The notes below the pieces were generated by a model. That model was given only the letters and a program-made list of their open reading frames with translations, made no database searches and was not told the origin of the DNA. From positions 1 to 64,000 of the IMG/VR virus record IMGVR_UViG_3300033182_000371: DNA of 64,000 bases. One strand, 5' to 3'. Position 1 is the first letter of the stretch; each line of letters opens with the position of its first letter. The stretch is from a virus. This document shows, in pieces, positions 1 through 5,986 of this stretch. The translations under genes were made by a program, and so were the position numbers.

Positions 1-855
1 CCAGATACCGACCACTGGCCAAGCAGCAAGGAAGAAGTGAAGAGAACGAGAATTGTTAAACGAAGCATACTGGAAGATCAGACGACCGAAGTATCCATGA
101 GCAGCAACGATGTTATAGGTCTCTTCTTCTTGACCGAACTTATAACCATAGTTCTGGGACTCAGACTCAGTGGTTTCACGAACCAGCGAGGAAGTAACCA
201 GAGAACCGTGCATTGCACTGAACAGAGAACCACCGAAGACACCAGCAACGCCGAGCATGTGGAAGGGGTGCATCAGAATGTTGTGTTCTGCTTGGAAGAC
301 AAGCATGTAGTTGAAAGTACCACTGATACCCAAAGGCATCGCATCAGAGAAAGAACCTTGACCGAAAGGATAGACGAGGAAGACAGCAGATGCAGCAGCA
401 ACAGGTGCAGAGTATGCAACGCAGATCCAAGGACGCATACCAAGACGGTAAGAAAGTTCCCACTCACGACCCATGTAGGCATAGATACCGATGAGGAAGT
501 GGAAGACAACGAGTTGGAAAGGACCACCGTTGTAGAGCCACTCATCGAGAGAGGCAGCTTCCCAGATGGGGTAAAAGTGCAGTCCAATAGCATTGGACGA
601 GGGAATAACAGCACCAGAAATGATGTTGTTACCATACATCAGAGAACCAGCAACGGGTTCACGGATGCCGTCGATGTCCACAGGGGGAGCACCGATAAAA
701 GCAACGATGAAACAAGTAGCAGCAGCAAGGAGGGTGGGGATCATCAGGACCCCGAACCAACCAACATACAGACGATTGTCAGTGCTGGTGACCCAGTTGC
801 AGAATTGTTCCCAAGTATTCGATTGTTGTTTTTGTGAAAGAGTTGAAGCAGACAT
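1..855 (-). CDS. psbA: Photosystem II D1 protein, 3' part outside window
   Basis: D1 is the reaction-centre core subunit of photosystem II; cyanophages carry psbA to keep photosynthesis running during infection. I read an open minus-strand frame from the ATG at 855-853 (product starts [18 protein letters not shown]) to the window edge, 285 codons out of about 360. It contains typical D1 segments such as [17 protein letters not shown] near residue 60. The C-terminal quarter, with the manganese-cluster ligands and the processing site, lies outside. The open plus-strand frame across it is a shadow. A 7-bp hairpin sits about 55-75 bases upstream. Recognition is essentially certain; only completeness is unknown. 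Confidence 0.98.
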   Translation of the reverse strand, partial: MSASTLSQKQQSNTWEQFCNWVTSTDNRLYVGWFGVLMIPTLLAAATCFIVAFIGAPPVDIDGIREPVAGSLMYGNNIISGAVIPSSNAIGLHFYPIWEAASLDEWLYNGGPFQLVVFHFLIGIYAYMGREWELSYRLGMRPWICVAYSAPVAAASAVFLVYPFGQGSFSDAMPLGISGTFNYMLVFQAEHNILMHPFHMLGVAGVFGGSLFSAMHGSLVTSSLVRETTESESQNYGYKFGQEEETYNIVAAHGYFGRLIFQYASFNNSRSLHFFLAAWPVVGIW

Positions 856-907
856 TGTTATGTACAAGTAAGTAGATCCATCAGGGAAATGGTGGAGGTA
901 CTTATTT

Positions 908-928
908 CCTTACCACCCTCAGGTAAGG
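908..928 (-). other. Hairpin in psbA leader
   Basis: A perfect 7-bp inverted repeat with a 7-base loop (CCTTACC at 908-914 paired with GGTAAGG at 922-928) lies in the 185-base non-coding gap upstream of psbA. It has no T-tract after it on the minus strand, so it does not look like an intrinsic terminator. It could stabilise or regulate the psbA mRNA leader. The same gap holds a weaker hairpin just after the halogenase stop (about 1023-1042) and a late-promoter-like GATAAATA (minus strand) at 1011-1018. Confidence 0.4.
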
Positions 929-1040
929 ATATGAGAGACGGATTTGTAACCCAGCCTAGTCTCGGTCAAGCGGCGGGGGTTCGACAGTTTACATTTCGTA
1001 ACCGTTGATGTATTTATCATAACAGAACTTAACAATTCTG

Positions 1041-2141
1041 TCAAGAATGGGTTCCGTCAATCCAGTTACGGAAAGTGGTAGTGTACCAATGACCATAAGT
1101 GGGAGTATCGTCATTGATAAGTTCAAGTCTTGATTTAGACTTTGCATCAGTAATGAAATCGAAGAACCGCTGATCATAAGAATGAGAGCGACTCATCTCC
1201 TCCGCTGCTGACCAGAACATTGTAGCATGCCGAGACCCGTTAGCGTAATGCCAAAGGATGAAATTCTGTACCTCTTCCACATCTGTCACAAGCTCTTGCA
1301 GAATGGACCGCTTAGATCTTCCATCAAAGATCCACTGACAAACCAACGAGGTCCAGCGATAATAAGTCTCAACAGAACTTGCTTCCAATGGTTCAATGAA
1401 TAGTAGTCTATTTCCATTCAGGATAACCTTATCATTCTGGATAGGTTTCCTAGCGAGATAATTTTTGAAATGTAAAGTATCTGTCGGGGTAACACCAAAG
1501 ATCCTTTGAATGTTTACCTCTGCTTCTTCATTAGAAGTGTACTTATCGTTGTACAGATATCCATAAGAAGTAAATCCTTTATTAGGAATACCAAAGCACC
1601 ATCCATCAGGAGTGGCAATACAGCGTGTCCAATGCTGATCAGGGTCTCTGTAACTATCCTGACCTAAGACGACACTGTTGAGAGGATTCTTCAGGATGTT
1701 GTAGTAAGAAAAGTCTTTGGGAGTTCCTCTACAGTCGAAGACATAATCACAATCCAATTCATTACAATCTTCGACATGTTGTTCTATGAACTTACATACT
1801 TTCTTTTTGATCATACACTCTCTCAGTTTATCTGGAGAGTAGTGTACCGCCATGTAGTCCATAGGAAATGGATGGAAGAACTTATCCTTCTTAGTTCCCC
1901 ACCCTTCATATAAGATGCCAGATTTAAATGTAGCGTCAATCTCATTATTGTACCAATCAACACCAAGAATCTCATGGATGAGACCCACAAAGTTTACAAG
2001 AGATCCCTGTCCTACTTTCTCAATAGGAATCTTAGGATCATAGTAGACTTCAATCTCTACATTCTGCCCGTATGTTTCTTTAAGCAAAAATAGGGTAACG
2101 ACTAATCCGCCGTTACCCCCACCAACAACACCGATCTTCAT
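1041..2141 (-). CDS. Tryptophan-halogenase-like flavoprotein
   Basis: This 366-residue protein resembles flavin-dependent tryptophan halogenases, which chlorinate or brominate indoles using FADH2, oxygen and halide. The N-terminal dinucleotide motif GGGNGG (7-12), a lysine in ATFKSGILYEGW (Lys73) that I align with the family's catalytic lysine, and FIEPLEASS (248-256) support the family. It departs from classical enzymes: the GWxWxIP motif reads GWCFGIP (180-186), the GEGT-type motif reads VGQGS, and it is shorter than the usual 500 or more residues. The start overlaps the upstream 54-residue gene as ATGA. Family assignment is good; halogenase activity is uncertain. Confidence 0.8.
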   Translation of the reverse strand: MKIGVVGGGNGGLVVTLFLLKETYGQNVEIEVYYDPKIPIEKVGQGSLVNFVGLIHEILGVDWYNNEIDATFKSGILYEGWGTKKDKFFHPFPMDYMAVHYSPDKLRECMIKKKVCKFIEQHVEDCNELDCDYVFDCRGTPKDFSYYNILKNPLNSVVLGQDSYRDPDQHWTRCIATPDGWCFGIPNKGFTSYGYLYNDKYTSNEEAEVNIQRIFGVTPTDTLHFKNYLARKPIQNDKVILNGNRLLFIEPLEASSVETYYRWTSLVCQWIFDGRSKRSILQELVTDVEEVQNFILWHYANGSRHATMFWSAAEEMSRSHSYDQRFFDFITDAKSKSRLELINDDTPTYGHWYTTTFRNWIDGTHS

Positions 2142-2302
2142 TGAGAATACTCATTCAACATATCTAAGAATCTATTGAGCATGTCATGAGCACCATCATG
2201 CCAGTCTCCAGACTTATCATGCTGCGTACCATCATACAATTCATTCTTTATCTTATAAACTCTTGCGAGCACATCGGGTTTGTTCATTCTTCCTCTAGGC
2301 AT
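2138..2302 (-). CDS. Small conserved-looking protein, 54 aa
   Basis: A 54-residue frame starts at ATG 2302 (MPRGRMNKPDVLARVYKI) and ends in TGA overlapping the halogenase ATG by four bases (ATGA), a coupling pattern seen throughout this genome. The product is hydrophilic, mostly helical in appearance, with a WHDGAHDMLNRFLDML stretch near the C-terminus. It begins two bases before the stop of the upstream membrane protein. I do not recognise a function. The tight junctions on both sides are the main evidence that it is real. Confidence 0.7.
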   Translation of the reverse strand: MPRGRMNKPDVLARVYKIKNELYDGTQHDKSGDWHDGAHDMLNRFLDMLNEYSQ

Positions 2303-2304
2303 GA

Positions 2305-2532
2305 TTATGGGAGCGGAATAGCAGGACCAGTTACCTTAGGCATTTCTGGCAGTGCCTCATCAATCTTTCCAGGTAATGCTTCTGTTACTGCTGCAGTGGC
2401 GGACTTGATAATTTCTTCTTTGGAACTCTCAATGAAAGCGTCTTTATTAAGAAGAAGATATCCACCACCTGCAATCAAAGCAACAGAAGTCAATCCAGAA
2501 AGCAGAGCAATAACATTAATTAGTTTTTGCAT
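2305..2532 (-). CDS. Small membrane protein, 75 aa
   Basis: The start is taken at ATG 2532 (MQKLINVIALLSGL), because the frame upstream of it lacks a better initiator. Residues about 4-29 form one hydrophobic segment with a GGGY end, followed by a charged and Ala/Glu-rich region and a proline-rich tail (PEMPKVTGPAIPLP). It is probably anchored in the inner membrane with the tail in the cytoplasm or periplasm. It lies between peroxiredoxin and the halogenase-like gene in the photosynthesis/redox operon. No family recognised. Confidence 0.65.
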   Translation of the reverse strand: MQKLINVIALLSGLTSVALIAGGGYLLLNKDAFIESSKEEIIKSATAAVTEALPGKIDEALPEMPKVTGPAIPLP

Positions 2533-2574
2533 CGTGCTATTAAAAAGGGACACCCTATATAGGTGTCCCAAATA

Positions 2575-3123
2575 TCATTCCTCTTCTTCGTCTTGGATTC
2601 CAAGATGTTCTTTGATACGCTTGTAGACATTCAAAGGAGTTGATTCTTCGTAAGGATCTCCCACAAGGTTGTGGCACATACCTTCTTCATCAAGCATCAG
2701 TTCGATCTCACCATCAACAACATATGCTGCATAACGCCAAGAACGATTGCCAAATCCAACATTAGTCTTCTTGACAAGCATACCAATGCCATCAGCAAGT
2801 TCAGCGTTCCCATCGGGAATCATCTCAACTTTCGTAATATCAAGAGACTTTGCCCATGCTTCCATTACATAATCGTCATTGACACTAGTGCAATAGATGG
2901 CATCAATCCCAAGATCTTTGACAAACTTGTCATAAAGATCTTCGTAGGCAGGAAGCATTTCATTCGTACAAGTAGGAGTGAATGCTCCAGGAAGACCGAA
3001 CAGAATTACTTTCTTTCCAGCAAAGTAATCTGCAGTATCAACGATTTGATACTTCTCCATTTCACCATTCTCATCAGGGACAGGAGATCCCTGAAGGTGG
3101 AATCTTGCATGGGGAATTCTCAT
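2575..3123 (-). CDS. Peroxiredoxin (AhpC/TSA, Prx5-like)
   Basis: Peroxiredoxins reduce hydrogen peroxide and organic peroxides through a peroxidatic cysteine. The signature is FGLPGAFTPTCTNEMLP, with the P-x3-T-x2-C arrangement and Cys near residue 51 of the 182-residue product (start MRIPHARFHLQG at 3123). The GAFTPTC form is typical of the one- or two-Cys Prx5 group. The C-terminus is acidic (DEEEE). It sits in an operon with two hli genes, ferredoxin and psbA, which fits protection against photo-oxidative stress during infection. An upstream in-frame extension overlaps the hli gene and is rejected as the start. Confidence 0.9.
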   Translation of the reverse strand: MRIPHARFHLQGSPVPDENGEMEKYQIVDTADYFAGKKVILFGLPGAFTPTCTNEMLPAYEDLYDKFVKDLGIDAIYCTSVNDDYVMEAWAKSLDITKVEMIPDGNAELADGIGMLVKKTNVGFGNRSWRYAAYVVDGEIELMLDEEGMCHNLVGDPYEESTPLNVYKRIKEHLGIQDEEEE

Positions 3124-3124
3124 A

Positions 3125-3244
3125 TCACCAAATGCCAGGAATGAGTTGACCAGTGGTGATGTAAGCACCAACGCCAGCAACAAAACCAATCATTGCCAGA
3201 CGAGCATTGAGGATCTCTGCCTCAGGAGTAAAAAGTTTTTTCAT
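3125..3244 (-). CDS. hli: High-light-inducible protein, 39 aa
   Basis: A 39-residue single-helix Hli/ELIP protein starts at ATG 3244 (MKKLFTPEAEILNARLAMIG). The chlorophyll-binding helix carries the expected AExLNxRLAMIGF pattern and ends TTGQLIPGIW. Hlips bind chlorophyll and carotenoids in thylakoids and dissipate excess light. Its TGA overlaps the peroxiredoxin start region (TGATATG). It is one of two hli genes in this operon; the other (4126-4329) is longer at its N-terminus. Confidence 0.93.
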   Translation of the reverse strand: MKKLFTPEAEILNARLAMIGFVAGVGAYITTGQLIPGIW

Positions 3245-3249
3245 GGTAG

Positions 3250-3378
3250 TTATCCGTAAAATTTGCGAATAAGATGGGGAGTGCCGAAGACTTCTTTAAA
3301 AGAAAGTGTCTTTAATTTTTCTTTTTGTTCTGGGGATAGAGAACCCCAGCGAAGACGAGCAAGAATATTCTTAAACAT
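3250..3378 (-). CDS. Small basic protein, 42 aa
   Basis: The frame starts at ATG 3378, inside the last codons of the upstream 81-residue gene, and ends at TAA 3250, six bases before the hli start. The product (MFKNILARLRWGSLSPEQKE...) is basic and soluble-looking. The continuous chain of overlaps from ferredoxin through this gene to hli supports it. I do not recognise the family; a role with the photosystem-associated neighbours is only inferred from position. Confidence 0.65.
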   Translation of the reverse strand: MFKNILARLRWGSLSPEQKEKLKTLSFKEVFGTPHLIRKFYG

Positions 3379-3616
3379 TATATGGGTGTTTCTGTTTCAA
3401 ATTAGGATCAGGAATACTGTCTACTTTTTCTCTGACGGGTTTAATGACAAGGAACTTATCATTCTTAAGAGTACCAGCAATCTGAACTTGAAGTTGATCT
3501 TCATGTGACCATGCACCAGCATCAACTAACTTTTCTAAAGCGATTGCTAGTTGTCCAAGCATGTCCGCAGTAACATTATTGACTGGGACAGAAGCAGATT
3601 GAGAAAATGACTTCAT
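3371..3616 (-). CDS. Conserved-looking hypothetical protein, 81 aa
   Basis: This 81-residue protein ([20 protein letters not shown]...) starts at 3616, sharing one base with the TAA of the 39-residue membrane protein upstream (TAATG), and its stop overlaps the next ATG. Residues about 15-35 look helical (ADMLGQLAIALEKLVDAG), followed by a basic segment and a proline-containing tail. No cysteines, transmembrane segment or known motif. Its place between ferredoxin and hli suggests a photosynthesis-linked accessory role, but that is inference from position. Confidence 0.7.
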   Translation of the reverse strand: MKSFSQSASVPVNNVTADMLGQLAIALEKLVDAGAWSHEDQLQVQIAGTLKNDKFLVIKPVREKVDSIPDPNLKQKHPYNV

Positions 3617-3735
3617 TAGTTAGGAAAGTAAATCATTGAGAGTGTAAAGATAACAAAGATCATAACTGTGAAAATCATTAAACCTACGCCTGCCCAGGGA
3701 ACCCAGTCGGGCATAGGTTCATTATTGTGTTTCAC
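3616..3735 (-). CDS. Tiny membrane protein, 39 aa, GTG start
   Basis: A GTG at 3735-3733 overlaps the ferredoxin stop as GTGA, and the frame runs 39 codons to a TAA that shares a base with the next ATG. After a short hydrophilic N-terminus ([14 protein letters not shown]) the rest is one hydrophobic helix ([20 protein letters not shown]). It resembles the small single-helix subunits of photosynthetic complexes in size and layout, but I cannot match a named one. An internal ATG at the MPDWV methionine is an alternative start. Confidence 0.6.
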   Translation of the reverse strand: MKHNNEPMPDWVPWAGVGLMIFTVMIFVIFTLSMIYFPN

Positions 3736-4025
3736 AAATTCTCTTCTTGTTCAGTCAGGATCACACAATCGCTGGTGGGATATGCGACACAGGTAAGCAC
3801 CCAACCTTCAGCGATTTGGTCATCGTCAAGGAAAGATTGCTCTTCGTTGTCTACGGTGCCAGAGATGAGTTTCCCTGCACAAGCCGAGCAAGCACCTGCT
3901 TTACACGACGAAGGGAGATCAACGCCTGCTTCTTCTGCTGCTTCAAGAATGTACTGATCATCGGGACATTCAATTTTGGTCTCGGTCCCATCAGGAGATT
4001 GGAGAGTGACGCTGTAGATAGTCAT
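3732..4025 (-). CDS. petF: Plant-type [2Fe-2S] ferredoxin
   Basis: This soluble electron carrier accepts electrons from photosystem I and passes them to reductases; phage ferredoxins may feed ribonucleotide reduction or bilin synthesis. The 97-residue product (start [13 protein letters not shown] at 4025) has the cluster motif CKAGACSAC near residue 41 and the fourth cysteine in WVLTCVAYP. The acidic C-terminus is typical. It is coupled upstream to a 28-residue membrane peptide (TAATG) and downstream to a 39-residue one (GTGA). In this operon it is the only soluble electron carrier, possibly for the flavoprotein at 1041-2141. Confidence 0.94.
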   Translation of the reverse strand: MTIYSVTLQSPDGTETKIECPDDQYILEAAEEAGVDLPSSCKAGACSACAGKLISGTVDNEEQSFLDDDQIAEGWVLTCVAYPTSDCVILTEQEENL

Positions 4026-4111
4026 TAATAGGTTTCGCAAAGTTTTTCTACGGACGCTGCCAACAAAACAAAGAAGGCAACGCTAGTCATTGTAAACAAA
4101 ATTGAAGTCAT
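4025..4111 (-). CDS. Tiny membrane peptide, 28 aa
   Basis: A 28-codon frame ([20 protein letters not shown]...) begins at ATG 4111 and its TAA overlaps the ferredoxin ATG by one base. It is almost entirely one hydrophobic helix with a short charged tail (VEKLCETY). It follows the longer hli gene by 14 bases. In size and topology it resembles the single-helix small subunits of the cytochrome b6f complex or photosystems, but sequence identity cannot be claimed by eye. The start/stop coupling makes chance occurrence unlikely. Confidence 0.6.
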   Translation of the reverse strand: MTSILFTMTSVAFFVLLAASVEKLCETY

Positions 4112-4125
4112 TGTCAAACCCTCTG

Positions 4126-4329
4126 TCAGAAAATGCCAAAAAAGAGTTTGCCAGTTGCGGCATAAGAAATGGCACCAAAGATGATACCCATCATTGCCCA
4201 GCGACCGTTGTACATCTCAGTCATTTCCATGGGGGTACGCAGTCCCTTACGGTGATACTCTTGGTACACCATCTCGGGCTCCTTTGCCCACATGTTTTGT
4301 TGTCCAAGTTCGTTAGTAGTTACGGTCAT
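4126..4329 (-). CDS. hli: High-light-inducible protein, 67 aa
   Basis: The C-terminal helix carries the Hli/CAB signature (EMYNGRWAMMGIIFGAISY, about residues 38-56), preceded by a hydrophilic N-terminus that mentions no signal peptide. It should bind chlorophyll in the thylakoid membrane and protect photosystem II together with phage D1. It is the first gene of the operon running to psbA. A perfect sigma70-type promoter (TTGACA, 17 bp, TATAAT) lies 26-54 bases upstream. Confidence 0.93.
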   Translation of the reverse strand: MTVTTNELGQQNMWAKEPEMVYQEYHRKGLRTPMEMTEMYNGRWAMMGIIFGAISYAATGKLFFGIF

Positions 4330-4354
4330 GATCTTTGTTAAGAAGTGTTACACA

Positions 4355-4383
4355 ATTATATAGGAAAAAGAAAGGGGTGTCAA
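4355..4383 (-). promoter_or_regulatory. Consensus sigma70 promoter of the photosynthesis operon
   Basis: On the minus strand TTGACA (4383-4378) is followed by exactly 17 bp and TATAAT (4360-4355), a perfect match to the bacterial housekeeping consensus. It drives hli and the genes down to psbA. The -35 box lies in the loop of the terminator hairpin at 4373-4391, so the two elements are physically fused. Confidence 0.85.
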
Positions 4384-4391
4384 GCACCCCT
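4373..4391 (-). terminator. Intrinsic terminator
   Basis: On the minus strand a 7-bp stem (AGGGGTG / CACCCCT, 5-base loop) is followed by TTCTTTTTCC. It ends transcription of the 62-residue gene at 4420-4608. The loop and the start of the descending arm spell TTGACA, the -35 box of the next promoter. Confidence 0.75.
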
Positions 4392-4419
4392 CTGTTATTG
4401 TATCCTGACAGACTAAGTA

Positions 4420-4608
4420 TTAATACTCAGTCTTATAGTCTGGATTTTTTCTCAGAAAATTTTTTACATAACCGTGTACATCCATCTCAATTTGGTGATG
4501 GGCATGAAGATGAATCAATTCAATAACAGAAAGACTTCCAATCAACACCAACAAGAGGTGACATATAGGGCTGCTGATACAGCAAGTCAGATTCTTTTTT
4601 ATGTTCAT
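4420..4608 (-). CDS. Small membrane protein, 62 aa
   Basis: The product (MNIKKNLTCCISSPICHLL...) has a short basic start, three cysteines, one hydrophobic segment (about residues 15-34) and a C-terminal region rich in histidines (HLHAHHQIEMDVH). The ATG at 4608 follows directly on the T-tract of the hairpin at 4609-4631, and no Shine-Dalgarno sequence is visible, so translation may be leaderless or start elsewhere. It is flanked by its own promoter-like element and terminator, so it seems to be a single-gene unit. No family recognised. Confidence 0.55.
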   Translation of the reverse strand: MNIKKNLTCCISSPICHLLLVLIGSLSVIELIHLHAHHQIEMDVHGYVKNFLRKNPDYKTEY

Positions 4609-4631
4609 AAAAAAAGGGGACCGAAGTCCCC
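4609..4631 (-). terminator. UUCG-loop terminator after the barrel protein gene
   Basis: On the minus strand GGGGAC-TTCG-GTCCCC is followed by seven Ts. This is a textbook intrinsic terminator with the very stable UUCG tetraloop. It follows the stop of the gene at 4654-5034. A TATAAT preceded by TG (TGTTATAAT, 4643-4635) lies just upstream, so it may also form the 5' hairpin of the next transcript. Confidence 0.85.
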
Positions 4632-4634
4632 CAC

Positions 4635-4640
4635 ATTATA
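4635..4640 (-). promoter_or_regulatory. Extended -10 promoter-like element
   Basis: TATAAT on the minus strand is preceded by TG one base before it, an extended -10. No convincing -35 is visible. It is located between the stop of the barrel protein and the terminator hairpin; predicted initiation would place the hairpin at the extreme 5' end of the message for the 62-residue protein. Confidence 0.4.
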
Positions 4641-4653
4641 ACACGGTTAGAGA

Positions 4654-5034
4654 TCAGAAGGAGTACTTCAGACCGATCTTACCGCCGACATTCAGGTCGG
4701 AAGTAGAGAACTTGGTGTCAGCAGTCAGAGCAGACAGTTCACCATAGACACCAACGGAGCTGGACAGAGCAGCACCCAGACCAACCTTACCACTGTAACG
4801 GGTCTCGGTTCCTACAGCATCGGTAGAAACGAATGCGGGACCACCTTGGATGTACCAGGAAGCATCACCGTCACCGATGGCACCTTCGTAACCCAGATGA
4901 GCTTCGGTGGTAGCACCAGTGTAGTCGTTGCCAGTCCAACCAGCATTAGCTTCTACATTCACATAGGGACCTGCCATAGCAGCGCCAGCGAACAGGGGAG
5001 CAGCAGCAGCAGCTGCGAGAACAGATTTAAACAT
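4654..5034 (-). CDS. Secreted beta-barrel outer-membrane-like protein
   Basis: The 126-residue product has a clear Sec signal peptide (MFKSVLAAAAAAPLFAGAAMA, cleavage after AMA near residue 21). The mature part has alternating polar/hydrophobic strands, glycines and a terminal phenylalanine (IGLKYSF), the hallmark of outer-membrane beta-barrels. Six to eight strands would fit in about 105 residues. It may be inserted in the host outer membrane, perhaps to alter permeability or block superinfection; that role is inferred. It is transcribed as its own unit with a structured leader and a strong terminator. Confidence 0.75.
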   Translation of the reverse strand: MFKSVLAAAAAAPLFAGAAMAGPYVNVEANAGWTGNDYTGATTEAHLGYEGAIGDGDASWYIQGGPAFVSTDAVGTETRYSGKVGLGAALSSSVGVYGELSALTADTKFSTSDLNVGGKIGLKYSF

Positions 5035-5049
5035 TTGTGTTTCCTCGAA

Positions 5050-5117
5050 AAATTTACTTGCGGAGTGATTACCCGCAGATGGAGGATCGGGTTGTCCCGA
5101 TCGCTTTAAAAATTATA
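5050..5117 (-). promoter_or_regulatory. Promoter and structured leader of the barrel protein gene
   Basis: On the minus strand TGCTATAAT (TATAAT at 5117-5112) is an extended -10 promoter. The downstream leader of about 75 bases contains two hairpins: GATCGGG/CCCGATC at 5085-5102 and TGCGG/CCGCA at roughly 5058-5077. A GAGGA ribosome-binding site precedes the ATG. The leader may control mRNA stability or translation. Confidence 0.5.
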
Positions 5118-5158
5118 GCACAGAACGGAGCGCGAGTAGTTGAGGCGGTCATTCCATG

Positions 5159-5178
5159 AACTGTCACATGTGACAGTT
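5159..5178. repeat. Perfect 20-bp palindrome
   Basis: AACTGTCACATGTGACAGTT reads the same on both strands. It lies 17 bases downstream of the stop of the glycan operon, between a late-promoter-like TATAAATA and the next gene. With no spacer and no T-tract it is a poor terminator, and dyads of this form are typical of dimeric DNA-binding proteins. Confidence 0.6.
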
Positions 5179-5182
5179 GTAA

Positions 5183-5190
5183 TATTTATA
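5183..5190 (-). promoter_or_regulatory. T4-type late promoter-like TATAAATA
   Basis: An exact TATAAATA on the minus strand matches the T4 late -10 consensus recognised by gp55, which this phage encodes at 57930-58403. It lies 150 bases upstream of the barrel protein gene, and transcription would start at or inside the 20-bp palindrome. Confidence 0.5.
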
Positions 5191-5194
5191 CATA

Positions 5195-5986
5195 TTACTT
5201 CCCTTCAAAACCAGGGGGTAACCGACCAAGGTAAGGATTGAGATCAAAGAATTGATTCCAATCTTCAACCATGTTAGCATCGTTACGCCAAAAGTTCCAA
5301 AGAGCATCATGACAATTACGATGGAATACATCGATATGCATGTCATGAATATCTGAACCTAGAGCAATCTTATACATTAAGATTGGCATTGCATAGGTCA
5401 GACCGCTGTTGTAGAGAAGATCATCAGCAACAGCGCGTGGTTTAATTCTACCATCTAGTTTGTACTTCCCATTCTTAGTATAAAGATCGAGAAGTTTATG
5501 AGCATACCTGCGATTAATGACATAGGCAGCAGTTGAAAAGTCATTCACGAAGCGATAGTGCATCTGCATGACAGGCATCGCAGGATTGATGATTGCGATC
5601 TGGAGAACATCCCATGCTGCAGGAGCATGACGAAAGAAATCTTTCCAGGTAAAGGGCCAATGCTTGACCACTTCTAGATCACAATCATCTTCCATCATAA
5701 TAGCATATTCATCAGTGGAAGTTTCCAACCAATGACGAATTGCTTTAAGGTGAGAGGTTACACAACCAATCTCACCCGATGACATATTGTCTGGATACTT
5801 GCCAGCAATAATGTCACTTAGGTCGTCATCACGACCATCATAGGCAGAGATTCTTGTATGCTTTTCAATTTCCCAATATGAAAATTGATCTTCCATAAAC
5901 TGACGACGATCTTCTTTATCGTTCAAGTTCAACCAATAGATGTGAGGAAGGTCTTTTAGTTTGCTCGCTGATTTATTTTTGTCCAT
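5195..5986 (-). CDS. Glycosyltransferase family 25-like
   Basis: GT25 enzymes include LPS core galactosyltransferases such as LgtB and Lic2A. The 263-residue product starts MDKNKSASK at ATG 5986. It has the family features: an N-terminal YWLNLNDKEDRR strand (about 17-28), EIGCVTSHLKAIRHWL near residue 75, and an acidic MMEDDCDLE near residue 95 for metal/nucleotide-sugar binding. It is the last gene of the glycan operon and overlaps the end of the upstream GT4 gene by 14 bases. It probably adds a hexose to a surface glycan; the acceptor is unknown. Confidence 0.85.
   Translation of the reverse strand: MDKNKSASKLKDLPHIYWLNLNDKEDRRQFMEDQFSYWEIEKHTRISAYDGRDDDLSDIIAGKYPDNMSSGEIGCVTSHLKAIRHWLETSTDEYAIMMEDDCDLEVVKHWPFTWKDFFRHAPAAWDVLQIAIINPAMPVMQMHYRFVNDFSTAAYVINRRYAHKLLDLYTKNGKYKLDGRIKPRAVADDLLYNSGLTYAMPILMYKIALGSDIHDMHIDVFHRNCHDALWNFWRNDANMVEDWNQFFDLNPYLGRLPPGFEGK

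Noticed and set aside
37-837. Open plus-strand frame of 266 codons
   Set aside because: It is antisense to psbA, whose D1 protein sequence reads perfectly on the minus strand.
989-1177. 62-codon minus-strand frame at the end of the halogenase gene
   Set aside because: Mostly overlaps the halogenase C-terminus in another frame and has no ribosome-binding site.
5085-5102. GATCGGG/CCCGATC hairpin as a terminator
   Set aside because: No T-tract on either side and it lies downstream of a promoter, within the leader of the barrel protein gene; kept as leader structure.
5159-5178. Palindrome as an attachment site
   Set aside because: No integrase gene or direct repeats seen, and T4-like phages are lytic; more likely an operator or transcript hairpin.
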